From the NCBI RefSeq assembly GCF_031582885.1, contig NZ_CP133988.1, positions 627,501 through 691,500 of the forward strand: a stretch of 64,000 nucleotides of DNA, given 5' to 3'. A model generated the notes under the pieces. That model made no database searches and was not told where the DNA came from. It saw only the letters and a program-made list of their open reading frames with translations. Position numbers and translations under genes: made by a program. Each line of letters opens with the position of its first letter. Positions within the stretch are counted from its first letter, which is position 1. Shown piece after piece: positions 36,568-47,100 of the stretch. Source of the DNA: Streptococcus parasanguinis. Its GTDB lineage: Bacteria; Bacillota; Bacilli; Lactobacillales; Streptococcaceae.

Positions 36568-37434
36568 ATGATTAATTCAATTGTTTCACAAGGTTTGATT
36601 TGGGCCATTTTAGGGTTAGGAATCTTTATGACGTTCCGAATTCTAGATTTTCCAGATATGACAACAGAAGGTTCTTTCCCGCTTGGAGGAGCAGTGGCGG
36701 TAACCTTGATTACCAAAGGGGTCAATCCGCTCCTTGCGACGCTGGCTGCTATTGGAGCAGGGTGCTTGGCAGGACTTGCGACGGGTCTTCTCTACACAAA
36801 GGGAAGAATCCCGACACTCTTGTCAGGGATCCTCGTGATGACGTCTTGTAACTCGGTTATTCTCTTTGTCATGCAGCGGGCTAATTTGGGACTTCTGGGC
36901 TATAAAAAAATTCAGGAATTTCTTCCTTTTGCCAGTGGGTTCAATGAGATCCTGATTGGCTTGATTTTCGTAACGCTTGTGATCCTTGGTTTGATCTTCT
37001 TCTTGGATACACGCTTGGGTCAAGCCTATATTGCGACAGGGGACAATCCAGATATGGCCAAGAGCTTTGGGATCAACACTGACCGGATGGAATTGATGGG
37101 CTTGGTCATTTCAAATGGGATTATTGCTCTTTCTGGTGCACTGATGGCCCAACAAGAAGGCTATGCGGATGCTTCACGTGGGATTGGTGTTATCGTTATC
37201 GGGCTTGCCAGCCTCATTATTGGAGAGGTGCTCTTTTCAAATGTTACCTTGACAGAGCGCTTGCTCAGTATTGCGATCGGATCGATCGCCTACCAATTTT
37301 TGATTTGGGCCGTGATTGCGCTTGGCATCAATACCAGCTATATTCGAATCTTCAGTGCCTTGATCTTGGCTATCTGCCTGATGATTCCAACCTTTAAGGG
37401 AAAAATCATGAAAGGAGCGAAACTCAGTAAATGA
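36568..37434 (+). CDS. ABC transporter permease (TrpX/YufP-like family, COG4120 type)
   Basis: A 288-residue polytopic protein with about eight to nine hydrophobic segments. It resembles the permease partner of the streptococcal TrpX-type binding protein, a BMP/YtlD-like system possibly importing tryptophan or related compounds; the substrate is inference. Characteristic stretches are TTEGSFPLGGAV near residue 32 and DNPDMAKSFGINTDRM in the cytoplasmic loop contacting the ATPase. The ATPase gene starts 4 bp before this gene's stop. In pneumococcus, as I recall, the binding-protein gene is immediately upstream; here that position is taken by the giant adhesin and the small RNA. Confidence 0.88.
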   Translation: MINSIVSQGLIWAILGLGIFMTFRILDFPDMTTEGSFPLGGAVAVTLITKGVNPLLATLAAIGAGCLAGLATGLLYTKGRIPTLLSGILVMTSCNSVILFVMQRANLGLLGYKKIQEFLPFASGFNEILIGLIFVTLVILGLIFFLDTRLGQAYIATGDNPDMAKSFGINTDRMELMGLVISNGIIALSGALMAQQEGYADASRGIGVIVIGLASLIIGEVLFSNVTLTERLLSIAIGSIAYQFLIWAVIALGINTSYIRIFSALILAICLMIPTFKGKIMKGAKLSK

Positions 37435-38195
37435 CAGCAATTGTAGAATTAAAAAATGTAACCAAAGCCGTGAGCAATGGGATGAACGAAGAAAAAGTCA
37501 TTCTGGATGATGTTTCCTTGGAAATTCGAGAGCATGATTTTATCACGATTTTGGGGGGTAATGGAGCTGGAAAGTCAACCCTCTTTAATACCATTGCTGG
37601 AACGCTTCCGGTAAGCAGTGGGAAGATTTATATTTTGGGGGAAGATGTAACCAACTATTCTCCTGAAAAGAGAGCCAAGTACCTATCGCGGGTTTTTCAA
37701 GATCCTAAAATGGGCACAGCGCCTCGCATGACAGTGGCGGAAAACCTCTTGGTAGCGAAGTTTCGCGGAGAAAAACGTGGCTTGATTCCGCGTCACTTGG
37801 CCAGCTATAAAGAAGAGTTTCAAACAGTCCTTGCTAAGATCGGCAATGGCTTGGAAAATCATATCGACACAGCCGTTGAGTTTCTATCAGGGGGGCAACG
37901 ACAAGCCTTGAGTCTGTTGATGGCGACACTGAAACGTCCAGAACTCTTGCTTCTAGACGAACACACTGCAGCCTTGGATCCAAAAACCAGTCAGGCCCTC
38001 ATGACCTTAACGAATGAGTTTGTGAAACAAGATGCCCTCACAGCTCTTATGATCACTCACCATATGGAAGATGCTTTGAAATATGGAAATCGCTTGATTG
38101 TCATGAAAGACGGACACATCGTCCAAGACCTCAATCAAGAAGAAAAAGCCCAAATGGCCATCGCAGACTACTATGAATTATTTGAGAAAGAATAA
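37431..38195 (+). CDS. ABC transporter ATP-binding protein (COG1101 type)
   Basis: A 254-residue nucleotide-binding subunit for the preceding permease. Walker A GGNGAGKSTLF (about 44-54), Q-loop region FQDPKMGTAP, signature LSGGQRQALSL, Walker B LLLLDEHTAALDP and switch His in ITHHMEDAL are all intact. It overlaps the permease stop by 4 bp (ATGA), so the two are translationally coupled. No substrate-binding protein lies in the operon within this window. Confidence 0.93.
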   Translation: MTAIVELKNVTKAVSNGMNEEKVILDDVSLEIREHDFITILGGNGAGKSTLFNTIAGTLPVSSGKIYILGEDVTNYSPEKRAKYLSRVFQDPKMGTAPRMTVAENLLVAKFRGEKRGLIPRHLASYKEEFQTVLAKIGNGLENHIDTAVEFLSGGQRQALSLLMATLKRPELLLLDEHTAALDPKTSQALMTLTNEFVKQDALTALMITHHMEDALKYGNRLIVMKDGHIVQDLNQEEKAQMAIADYYELFEKE

Positions 38196-38280
38196 GATAC
38201 AAAGGGCGTAAAATGGGAGTAGGACAGAAGCGACATCACTTAGGTTGTTTGATGTAGAAGTAGTTTGTCTGCATGCTAGA

Positions 38281-38453
38281 GAGTGGGACAGAAATCGGTA
38301 ATTCGTTAGAATTCGATTTCGTCCTCCCACCTCCGCACAGTTAAGTAGGGCTGTAAAAGCTGATGAAATCAGCGTACTAGAGCCCACTCAACCACTGCGT
38401 CTTGCTCGACAATCCAAAAATAATTGAGAGGCTAGGACTTTTGTCCCAGCCTC
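38281..38453 (-). repeat. Intergenic three-hairpin element, subfamily B (copy B2, inverted)
   Basis: The reverse complement is almost identical to 10731-10903, including the GCTGATTTCATCAGC apical hairpin. On the plus strand it ends in CTCTTTTCTTTTTCTT, so it can also terminate the upstream ABC operon when inverted. A short stretch just before it (about 38206-38240, GGGAGTAGGACAGAAGCG) looks like a fragment of another copy. Confidence 0.8.
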
Positions 38454-38518
38454 TTTTCTTTTTCTTAAATCATCAATAAAACCGCATAAAAATTGGAACT
38501 AGTTTCAGCTGAAATCGC

Positions 38519-38547
38519 TTGCAAATACTCAGGTAGGTGAGTATAAT
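38519..38547 (+). promoter_or_regulatory. Promoter of the long leader upstream of the unknown 180-residue gene
   Basis: TTGCAA (38519-38524), a 17 bp spacer and TATAAT (38542-38547). Confidence 0.6.
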
Positions 38548-38553
38548 ATAGTT

Positions 38554-38968
38554 AGAAAGATAAAGAAGGGATTGATACCAATGCCTTATCGAGTTAAAAT
38601 TTAGGTTACTTCGTTTTAGGCCTGTTTTGCTGATAGCTGTTCATGCTCTTATCGTAAAAGAGCAGTTATGTCGTGTGTGTCGGATCGATTGGACGGTCGG
38701 GCAAGCCTGCTTAGTTTGTCCGGAGACATAAGAAAACGTGGAAATAGTAGGTAGAAGCTTTTTATAAAGGTTTTCAAACTTCAATGCGTCCAGTCGAAAG
38801 CTCATAAATTTAGATTTGGGATAGCAAAGAAAACCTCTGGTATTTTACACAAATACTATTAAATGAAATCAACATCATAAACATTGTTTTGTTAGCCAAT
38901 AGGTTAATTGCACCAAGTCAGCGAAGCAGACCAGGCCTCTAGTCCCGTAAGACTGGAGGCCATTTTTT
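38554..38968 (+). ncRNA. About 415 nt untranslated leader or independent RNA ending in a terminator
   Basis: Between a good promoter and an 11 bp terminator (GGCCTCTAGTC/GACTGGAGGCC plus T-run, 38934-38968) there is no intact ORF. One frame (about 38574-38730) reads without stops and contains LCRVCRIDWTVGQACLVC, a zinc-ribbon-like CxxC-x10-CxxC pattern loosely reminiscent of the N-terminus of ComFC, but it lacks a start, so a gene remnant is possible. The terminator sits 12 bp before the ribosome site of the next gene, so it may act as an attenuator. I recognise no RNA family. Confidence 0.35.
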
Positions 38969-38995
38969 ATAAAATACCCAGGAGGAGGTGAGAGT

Positions 38996-39538
38996 ATGGG
39001 ATTGTCGTATGCGCAAGAATATAGTTGCCGTGACCATTTTCGGCAAAGAGCTTTTGAGCGCTTTGGCGTAGATGATCAGCACCTGAACAGGTGGATCAAC
39101 CAACACCTCCCCTCCCTCTCTCCTTATGATAGTAATGTGGTTCAACCAGCTAATACAGAAGCCTATGTAGCCAGTGATGGTGTCATCTTTGTCTGCAATA
39201 TCAAAAGTCGGGAATTTATCACCTGTTTTAAGGCGGTTAATTACCATGAGTCTAAGGAAGAAGAGGAAGCTTATACGGACATTCACGAAAGCAATGTCGC
39301 TTCTTTCAAAAAAGACATGAACCACTTGGTCAATCGCTATCGACTCAAGGAAGCCAAGGAGCTGTTTGAAAACATTGGGGAGGATTTGGATGACTTTTAT
39401 CGCCTGTCCCAAACGGTCAAAAACGGCCAATTGAGCGAACGAAATAGTCAGCGCTTAGAGGAATTGTTGAGCAAATTCCATGTGATCAAGGCAGCCATGC
39501 GGATCATTGAAAATAAACGGGGAGATTATCATTTTTAG
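38996..39538 (+). CDS. Conserved hypothetical protein, 180 residues
   Basis: I do not recognise it. It is soluble, with no signal peptide or membrane span. The N-terminus is rich in aromatic and basic residues (YSCRDHFRQRAFERFG). A beta-like middle (EAYVASDGVIFVCNIKSREFITCF) precedes a highly charged helical C-terminal half (about 90-175, for example ESKEEEEAYTDIHESN and LLSKFHVIKAAMRIIENKR). An excellent GGAGGAGGTG site precedes the ATG. Its expression may depend on read-through of the terminator at 38934-38968, since no other promoter is visible between them. It ends before the rnjB terminator-promoter region. Confidence 0.75.
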   Translation: MGLSYAQEYSCRDHFRQRAFERFGVDDQHLNRWINQHLPSLSPYDSNVVQPANTEAYVASDGVIFVCNIKSREFITCFKAVNYHESKEEEEAYTDIHESNVASFKKDMNHLVNRYRLKEAKELFENIGEDLDDFYRLSQTVKNGQLSERNSQRLEELLSKFHVIKAAMRIIENKRGDYHF

Positions 39539-39569
39539 GGTCTTTTCCCCCTAAAAATAGGCGCCTAGA

Positions 39570-39607
39570 AGCCCTCTCATCTACTTCAGATGAGAGGACT
39601 TTTTTGC
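39570..39607 (+). terminator. Terminator after the hypothetical gene
   Basis: CCTCTCATCT-ACTTC-AGATGAGAGG is a 10 bp perfect stem followed by ACTTTTTT. Confidence 0.85.
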
Positions 39608-39620
39608 TGTGGAAAGCTTT

Positions 39621-39649
39621 TTGAAAAAAAGAGAAAAAAATTGTATAAT
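39621..39649 (+). promoter_or_regulatory. rnjB promoter
   Basis: TTGAAA (39621-39626), a 17 bp spacer and TATAAT (39644-39649). A leader of about 85 nt follows. Confidence 0.65.
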
Positions 39650-39741
39650 AGAGTGGATATGCAAGTATTTGCAAAGCTGTAATTCGACTTGGGCGACCAA
39701 GGACCGTAAGTATTAAAATAATCACACTAAAGGAGACAACA

Positions 39742-41403
39742 GTGAGTAGTATTAAATTAGTCACTCTTGGCGGTGTTCGAGAAAATGGGAAAAATCTCTA
39801 CGTTGCCGAAGTGAACGATTCGATTTTTGTCTTGGATGCAGGTTTGAAGTATCCAGAAAATGAGCAACTTGGGGTGGATGTCGTTATCCCCAACATGGAT
39901 TATCTATTTGAAAACAAGGACCGCATTGCGGGTGTTTTCTTGACCCATGGTCATGCGGATGCCATTGGGGCCTTGCCATATCTTTTGGCGGAAGCGAAAG
40001 TTCCTGTATTCGGGACAGAGTTGACCATTGAGTTGGCTAAACTCTTTGTAAAAAGCAATGATAGTGTCAAGAAATTCAATGATTTCCATGTCATCGATCA
40101 GAATTCTGAAATTGACTTTGGTGATGCCGTCGTCTCTTTCTTCCAAACAACCCACTCCATCCCTGAAAGTATCGGGATTGTGATTGGCACTCCTGAGGGC
40201 AATATCGTCTATACAGGAGACTTTAAATTTGACCAAACTGCCAGCGAGTCATACGCGACAGACTTTGCTCGCCTAGCTGAGATTGGACGTGAAGGCGTAC
40301 TTGCTCTCTTGAGTGACTCGGCCAATGCGGATAGTAACATTCAAGTTGCCAGTGAGCAAGAAGTAGGCGATGCTATCTTAGATACGATTGCAGACTGGGA
40401 TGGTCGTGTCATCGTAGCGGCGGTAGCCAGCAACCTTTCTCGGATTCAGCAGGTCTTTGATGCTGCGGCTGAGACTGGCCGTCGAGTGGTCTTGACAGGG
40501 TTTGATGTGGAAAACATCGTCCGCACAGCTATTCGCTTGAACAAATTGTCTCTTGCCAACGAAAAACTCTTGATCAAGCCAAAAGAAATGAGCCGTTTTG
40601 AAGATCATGAATTGATCATTTTGGAAACAGGCCGGATGGGTGAGCCGATCAACGGTTTGCGCAAGATGTCTATTGGCCGTCACCGTTATGTGGAAATCAA
40701 AGATGGGGACTTGGTCTACGTTGTCACAACGCCATCTATTGCTAAAGAAGCTGTGGTGGCTCGTGTGGAAAACATGATCTACCAAGCAGGTGGCATTGTC
40801 AAATTGATCACGTCAAGCTTGCGCGTGTCTGGTCACGGAAACGCACGGGACTTGCAGTTGATGATCAACCTTCTTCGTCCAAAATACCTCTTCCCGATCC
40901 AAGGGGAATACCGCGAATTGGATGCCCATGCACGAGTAGCGATGGAAGTCGGTATCTTGCCTGAAAATATCTTTATTCCAAAACGCGGAACTGTGATGGA
41001 GTACGAAAAGGGGGACTTCGTCCCTGCCGGTAGCGTCTCAGCTGGAGATGTCATGATCGATGGGAATGCCATTGGTGATGTGGGCAATATTGTCCTTCGT
41101 GACCGCAAGGTCTTGTCAGAAGACGGGATCTTTATCGTGGCGCTCACGGTGAATCGCAAAGAGAAGAAAATTATTTCCAAAGCGCGCGTGCACACCCGTG
41201 GTTTTGTCTATGTCAAGAAGAGTCGGGATATTCTTCGTGAAAGTTGCGAATTGGTCAACCAAAGTGTTGAAGACTATTTGGCACAAGACAGCTTTGATTG
41301 GGGTGAGTTAAAAGGTTTGGTACGCGACAACTTGTCTAAGTTCTTGTTTGAACAAACCAAACGTCGTCCAGCCATCCTACCAGTCGTGATGGAAGTGAAA
41401 TAA
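39742..41403 (+). CDS. rnjB: Ribonuclease J2
   Basis: A beta-CASP metallo-beta-lactamase RNase, partner of RNase J1 in mRNA turnover and 5' processing. The 553-residue sequence matches streptococcal J2, starting with a GTG after AAAGGAG (39730-39736). The metal motif reads THGHADAIG where J1-type enzymes have HGHEDH. The loss of the Asp-His pair is known for J2 and implies weak catalysis with a structural or modulatory role in the J1/J2 complex. The beta-CASP region and the C-terminal domain are intact ([13 protein letters not shown] end). estA follows, as I recall for pneumococcus. Confidence 0.95.
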   Translation: MSSIKLVTLGGVRENGKNLYVAEVNDSIFVLDAGLKYPENEQLGVDVVIPNMDYLFENKDRIAGVFLTHGHADAIGALPYLLAEAKVPVFGTELTIELAKLFVKSNDSVKKFNDFHVIDQNSEIDFGDAVVSFFQTTHSIPESIGIVIGTPEGNIVYTGDFKFDQTASESYATDFARLAEIGREGVLALLSDSANADSNIQVASEQEVGDAILDTIADWDGRVIVAAVASNLSRIQQVFDAAAETGRRVVLTGFDVENIVRTAIRLNKLSLANEKLLIKPKEMSRFEDHELIILETGRMGEPINGLRKMSIGRHRYVEIKDGDLVYVVTTPSIAKEAVVARVENMIYQAGGIVKLITSSLRVSGHGNARDLQLMINLLRPKYLFPIQGEYRELDAHARVAMEVGILPENIFIPKRGTVMEYEKGDFVPAGSVSAGDVMIDGNAIGDVGNIVLRDRKVLSEDGIFIVALTVNRKEKKIISKARVHTRGFVYVKKSRDILRESCELVNQSVEDYLAQDSFDWGELKGLVRDNLSKFLFEQTKRRPAILPVVMEVK

Positions 41404-41473
41404 TAGTAGAAAACGAAACGCTTGGTGGGCGAAGGCTTGCCGAGTGTTTTTAACAGTAGAAAGAGGAAATCAA

Positions 41474-42256
41474 ATGGCAGTTATGCAGATTGAGTATTAT
41501 TCAGAAGCCTTGAAGATGGAGTGGGGCGTGTCCGTCCTTTATCCCGATGCATCGCGCGTGGAAGATCCAGCGGATACGGATATTCCGGTCCTTTATCTCT
41601 TGCACGGGATGAATGGCAACCACCACTCTTGGTTGAAGCGGACTAATGTGGAGCGCATTTTGCGAAATACCAATCTGATCGTGGTCCTGCCTAATACCAA
41701 TAATGGTTTTTACACAGATACCCAGTATGGCTACAACTATTACACAGCTATTGCGGAGGAATTGCCAGAGACTCTTTCTCGCTTCTTCCCTAATATGACC
41801 AAGAAACGGGAGAAAACCTTTATTGCTGGCCTATCCATGGGTGGCTATGGATCGATGCTCTTGGCTCTCAAGACGAATCGTTTCTCCCATGCGGCTAGTT
41901 TTTCCGGTGCTCTGAGTTTCCACGATCGGGACTTTGAAAACAATGACTTGGAGCAACCAGCTTTTTGGAAGGGGATCTTTGGAGAGATTGAGGATTGGAC
42001 GACCAGTCCCTACTCGCTAGAGACTGCTGCCAAGAAGTTTTCAGATAAGAAGACCAAACTCTGGATCTGGTGTGGGGAGCAGGATTTCCTTTATGAGGCC
42101 AATAATTTTGAAGTCAAGGAACTAGAAAAGTTAGGTTTGGATGTCACCTATACCCACAGTCCAGGTAAGCACGAATGGTTCTACTGGGAACGTGAGTTGG
42201 AGCACTTTTTACAAACCCTGCCAATCGACTTTGAATTGGAAGAACGGTTAAGCTAA
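41474..42256 (+). CDS. estA: Tributyrin esterase EstA (alpha/beta hydrolase)
   Basis: A 260-residue serine esterase of the esterase-D-like family that hydrolyses short-chain acyl esters; in pneumococcus it is reported to act on acetylated sugars. The nucleophile elbow GLSMGGYG and the oxyanion region [13 protein letters not shown] are visible, with the catalytic His in GKHEWFYWE. The frame opens at a GTG (41444), but AGAGGA and ATG at 41474 mark the natural start. It follows rnjB by 70 bp, probably in the same transcript. Confidence 0.93.
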   Translation: MAVMQIEYYSEALKMEWGVSVLYPDASRVEDPADTDIPVLYLLHGMNGNHHSWLKRTNVERILRNTNLIVVLPNTNNGFYTDTQYGYNYYTAIAEELPETLSRFFPNMTKKREKTFIAGLSMGGYGSMLLALKTNRFSHAASFSGALSFHDRDFENNDLEQPAFWKGIFGEIEDWTTSPYSLETAAKKFSDKKTKLWIWCGEQDFLYEANNFEVKELEKLGLDVTYTHSPGKHEWFYWERELEHFLQTLPIDFELEERLS

Positions 42257-42271
42257 GATACCAATAGATTG

Positions 42272-42303
42272 GATATCAGTCAGAGCATTTGTTCTGGCTT
42301 TTT
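42272..42303 (+). terminator. Terminator after estA
   Basis: AGTCAGAGC-ATTT-GTTCTGGCT stem (one wobble) followed by TTTTTC. Confidence 0.7.
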
Positions 42304-42363
42304 CATATATATAGGAAGAAAGGCTAGAAAGGTCACTTATTCATTTCAGTCCTGCTTTCTTTG

Positions 42364-42372
42364 TGGTATAAT
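42364..42372 (+). promoter_or_regulatory. gltX promoter (extended -10)
   Basis: TGGTATAAT, with TTTCAG at the -35 distance (42344-42349). Confidence 0.6.
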
Positions 42373-42426
42373 AGGAACGATTGAAAAATGAGCTAGAAAT
42401 AGCGAACAAGATAAGAGGAGAGAAAT

Positions 42427-43884
42427 ATGGCAAAAGATATTCGTGTGCGTTATGCACCAAGTCCAACAGGGCTACTACACATCGGAAATGCTCGTACAGC
42501 ATTGTTTAACTACTTGTATGCGCGTCACCATGGTGGAACCTTTATCATCCGTATCGAGGATACAGACCGCAAACGTCACGTCGAAGACGGCGAACGTTCA
42601 CAGCTTGAAAACCTTCGTTGGTTGGGCATGGACTGGGATGAAAGCCCTGAGACGCATGAAAACTACCGCCAGTCTGAGCGTTTGGAACTCTACCAAAAAT
42701 ACATCGACCAACTCTTGGCAGAAGGAAAAGCCTACAAATCTTACGTTACAGAAGAAGAGTTGGCAGCGGAACGTGAACGCCAAGAAGCAGCAGGTGAAAC
42801 ACCTCGCTATATCAATGAATACCTTGGTATGAGCGAAGAAGAAAAAGCAGCTTATATCGCAGAACGTGAAGCAGCTGGTGTGATTCCAACGGTTCGTTTG
42901 GCAGTCAATGAGTCAGGTATCTACAAATGGCATGATATGGTCAAAGGCGATATCGAGTTTGAAGGTGGCAATATCGGTGGGGATTGGGTCATCCAGAAGA
43001 AAGATGGCTACCCAACTTACAACTTTGCCGTTGTGATCGATGACCACGACATGCAAATCTCTCACGTTATCCGTGGAGACGACCACATTGCCAACACCCC
43101 AAAACAGCTCATGGTCTATGAAGCCCTTGGTTGGGAAGCACCAGAATTCGGTCACATGACACTTATCATCAATTCTGAAACTGGTAAGAAATTGTCTAAA
43201 CGTGATACGAATACCCTTCAATTTATCGAAGATTACCGTAAGAAGGGCTACCTTCCAGAAGCAGTCTTTAACTTCATCGCTCTTCTTGGTTGGAACCCTG
43301 GTGGGGAAGACGAAATCTTCTCTCGCGAAGAACTCATCAAGCTCTTTGATGAACATCGTCTCAGCAAGTCTCCAGCTGCTTTCGACCAGAAGAAAATGGA
43401 CTGGATGAGCAATGAGTATATCAAGAATGCGGATCTTGCGACTATCTTTGAAATGGCCAAGCCATTCCTCGAAGAAGCAGGTCGTTTGACAGACAAGGCT
43501 GAGAAGTTTGTAGAACTCTACAAGCCACAAATGAAGTCGGTGGACGAAATCGTTCCATTGACAGACCTTTTCTTCTCAGACTTCCCAGAGTTGACAGATG
43601 CAGAAAAAGAAGTCATGGCTGGTGAAACGGTTCCGACTGTACTTGAAGCCTTCAAAGCGAAATTGGAAGCCATGTCAGACGATGAGTTTGTGGCAGAAAA
43701 TATCTTCCCACAAATCAAAGCGGTTCAAAAAGAAACTGGGATCAAAGGGAAGAATCTCTTTATGCCAATCCGTATTGCCGTTTCAGGTGAAATGCATGGT
43801 CCTGAATTGCCAGATACCATCTATTTACTTGGACGCGAAAAATCCATCCAACACATTGAAAGTATGTTGGAAAAAATCAGATAA
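42427..43884 (+). CDS. gltX: Glutamyl-tRNA synthetase
   Basis: A class I synthetase charging tRNA-Glu (and tRNA-Gln in this lineage, which relies on transamidation). HIGH-type motif [13 protein letters not shown] is near residue 18 and the KMSKS-type [10 protein letters not shown] near 258. The 485-residue length is standard. AGAGGAG precedes the ATG. It is monocistronic, with its own promoter and a terminator at 43891-43920. Confidence 0.98.
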   Translation: MAKDIRVRYAPSPTGLLHIGNARTALFNYLYARHHGGTFIIRIEDTDRKRHVEDGERSQLENLRWLGMDWDESPETHENYRQSERLELYQKYIDQLLAEGKAYKSYVTEEELAAERERQEAAGETPRYINEYLGMSEEEKAAYIAEREAAGVIPTVRLAVNESGIYKWHDMVKGDIEFEGGNIGGDWVIQKKDGYPTYNFAVVIDDHDMQISHVIRGDDHIANTPKQLMVYEALGWEAPEFGHMTLIINSETGKKLSKRDTNTLQFIEDYRKKGYLPEAVFNFIALLGWNPGGEDEIFSREELIKLFDEHRLSKSPAAFDQKKMDWMSNEYIKNADLATIFEMAKPFLEEAGRLTDKAEKFVELYKPQMKSVDEIVPLTDLFFSDFPELTDAEKEVMAGETVPTVLEAFKAKLEAMSDDEFVAENIFPQIKAVQKETGIKGKNLFMPIRIAVSGEMHGPELPDTIYLLGREKSIQHIESMLEKIR

Positions 43885-43888
43885 TTAT

Positions 43889-43921
43889 CAGAAAAGTCCC
43901 TATTAAATGGGGCTTTTTGTT
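43889..43921 (+). terminator. gltX terminator
   Basis: AAAAGTCCC-loop-GGGGCTTTTT hairpin with T-run. Confidence 0.75.
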
Positions 43922-44057
43922 TTACCTCTAAAGTAAAAGTATTATAGGATTTTTTCAAAAAATTGCCCCGGTTTGACAAATTGATCCTACTGAAAACGAT
44001 TTTATTACTATCTAAAACAAAAATTATAAAAAAATAGCAATAATTAAGGATAATTGC

Positions 44058-44086
44058 TTCCAAAAATCGACACATTAGTCTATAAT
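44058..44086 (+). promoter_or_regulatory. Promoter of SRR adhesin A
   Basis: TATAAT at 44081-44086 with a poor -35 (TTCCAA, 17 bp upstream). An AAGGAGA site precedes the ATG at 44122. Confidence 0.5.
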
Positions 44087-44121
44087 GTAAGGGAAATAAA
44101 AAATGTAATAAGGAGACAGAA

Positions 44122-47100
44122 ATGTTTTTTAAACGTTCTAATGGTGAATTCCGTGAAACGGATCGAGTGACTCGTTTCAAATTGATCAAGTCAGGTAAAA
44201 ACTGGTTGCGAGCAGCGACTTCTAACTTTGGTCTTTTGAAAGTCATTCGTGGTCAAGTCGAAGAGACTGTTGTAGCTGAAGTGCGTGAAGACGCAGTATC
44301 AGTGAAAGAAATGACAAGCCGTGGCTTGCTCAAAGGGATCGTAGCAGCTGGGGCTGTTTTTGGTGCAGCTACAGTAGCGAATACTGCTAAAGCTGATGAA
44401 ATTGGATCAGATGTTGCGACTGCATCTGAGCTTTCAAGCGAAGCTCTTGTAGAGCAAGGAAGTACAGTACTTGGTACAACTTCAACAACTGAATCTCAAT
44501 CTGAATCAACTACAGAATCAACAACTGAGTCAACTACAGAATCAGCTAGCGCTTCTGCATCTGCAAGTGCTTCAACATCTACAAGCGTATCTGTATCTCA
44601 CTCAGCTTCATTGAGTGAACAAGGTTCAGCAGAACTTTCAGCAGCTCTTAGCGAATCAACTGTAGTAGCTGGATCTGAAGCAACTTCAGAAGCAACGACA
44701 ACTGTTGCTAAAGCTGATGATAAAGTTGTTTTGGAACAAAACACTTCAGAAGCAGAATTGTTGAACAAGATCGCAAGCGACTACTCAGCAACTGTTTCTG
44801 CTCCAGAAAAGAAAGCAGCACTTGATGCTGCCATCGCTAAAGTTCAAACAGAATTGACAGCAAGCAACAGCTTGATCAACGCTAATGCTTCAGCTCAATC
44901 ATACGCAGACCAACGCGAACGTTTGAGCAAGTCAGTAGATGACATGATGGCAACCTTGACTGCAGCAGGATTTACTGGAAACACAACAGTAAACGGTGCT
45001 CCAGCAATTTCAGCACAGTTGGCTCCAATCTCTACTTCAAATACACTTGCAGCAAATATTGAAGTAAGTCCAAGTATGACTGATGCTAACGGCGCATCAA
45101 TTTCTGATCCAGCGTGGACAAATCCAAACTATAAACTAGATCCAAGTGCCTCTCGTTATACGTTTTCTATTTGGGACCTTCAAAACTGGCAAGGTCCTGC
45201 ATCTCAAGGTGGTGTTACTTATAGTAACGGTGGCTACTATGTGACATTCTCAGTTGACCGCTCTACTGTGGGTACAAGCAATACGCCTACTGTACATGCT
45301 CGTTTGGTAGATAAGTCAACAGGAAATGAAGTTGAAACTTTGGATATGACTGCGGGTTCAACTTATAAATTCAATACTTTAGTAAATGCCAATTCAACTT
45401 ATGCTCCTCAGTTTGACTATACTACTGGTGACGCATCTCAAATCCTAGGAACTTGGACAAACAACCGTGATGCTGGTCCAACTGCAAGTGATAAATATAA
45501 ACACCATATTCTTCAGGTTCGTGACACTTCATTCCCAGGAAATGAAAATGATACAAAACCTAACGTTCAAACAAATATTCCAACTGATAAAGTAAATCAT
45601 ACAACTTATTACAAAACAGAAGATGGAACTCAGTTGGCTACATATACTCAAACAGGTATTGAAGGACAAAATTACACTGCTTCTCAACCACGTGATTTTG
45701 AAGGATATGTATACACACGTACAGATTCATCGAATGACATGAGTGGTACATTGGGAGGTGTTGGTGCTAAATATCTTGAACTTCAAGGTGGACGTGCACA
45801 TTACTATGTGAAACGTGTTATTGAGCAAGTATCTACAGATGGTTCATCAGTAGTTAAGTTTTATGTTTTGGACCCTTCTAAAGTTTCTTCATATAGCCCA
45901 TCAACAGATGTAAACAATTTGAACTTTGATAATTATACTTTGGTTTACACTTCTGATCCTGCTAAACCAGGAACAAGAGCTACTGTTGAAGGAACTAGTA
46001 CCGATCCTAAAGAAGTAGGTTATGTAGATAGTAAAGACGGAAACTACAGACTCAAAGTAGCAACTTATTCAGATTCAGCTGGTGGTAATGTACGTTTGAG
46101 TGGTTGGTACAATAAAGCAACTGGAGACGCCTTTACAGCTTCACCTCAATTCTCAACTGATGTTGACCCAGTTCGTAACAATACTTCAAATATCATCGGT
46201 GGTAATACACCAGGTGATAAAGCAAGTGGTTATCCATCATTCTTTAATAACTTCTCAATCTCTTCAATTAAACCAGTTTCTAATGATGTAACACACTACT
46301 ACAAGAAGTCAGATGAAAAAGGGAATGTTTACGTTCACTATAAAGATACTGAAGGAACAACTATTAAAGCTTCAGTAACAGATGAAAATCAACAACCTAT
46401 CAATAAACACTATGATACAGTAGTAGATAACCGTCCAGGTACAATTGAGTACAATGGTAAAACTTACGAGTTGGTACCAGCAGGTACATATACTGTTGGT
46501 CAAGTTGACTCAGATGGTCACCTTACAACTTCAGACCCAATTACAGGTTCAGTTGCTAAAGAAGATAAAAATGTTACCTATATCTACAAATTGAAAGAGG
46601 ATTCTCAATCAAACTCAGATACGACTTCATCTTCATTATCTGAATCAGCATCAGCATCAACATCATTGGTTCAATCTAAATCAGAACAAGCTTCTAAATC
46701 AGCGTCTGAATCAGCTTCTGCCTCATTGAGCCAATCAGCTGTTGAATCAGCGAGTGTGTCAGCGAGTCAATCATCATCATTGAGTACGTCAGCGCAAGAA
46801 TCAGCTTCTGTATCAGCATCTGAATCTGCGTCATTGAGTACATCAGCACAAGAATCAGCTTCTGTATCAGCGTCTGAATCAGCATCATTGAGCACATCGG
46901 CTTCAGCATCAGCATCAACTTCAGCAAGTCAATCAGCATCATTGAGCACATCGGCTTCAGCATCAGCATCAACTTCAGCAAGTCAATCAGCATCATTGAG
47001 CGCATCGGCTTCAGCATCAGCATCTACTTCTGCAAGCCAATCAGCATCATTGAGTGCATCGGCTTCAGCATCAGCATCAGTATCAGCAAGCCAATCAGCA

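Noticed and set aside
38580..38603. Seven-codon ORF MPYRVKI in the leader at 38.58 kb
   Set aside because: Too short and no recognisable leader-peptide codon run; the ribosome site AAGAAGGG is modest.
39660..39690. Short ORF MQVFAKL in the rnjB leader
   Set aside because: No ribosome site and no sign of attenuation; not comparable to RpoY, which precedes RNase J1 genes in bacilli.
42913..43530. 205-codon minus-strand ORF opposite gltX
   Set aside because: Antisense shadow of gltX.
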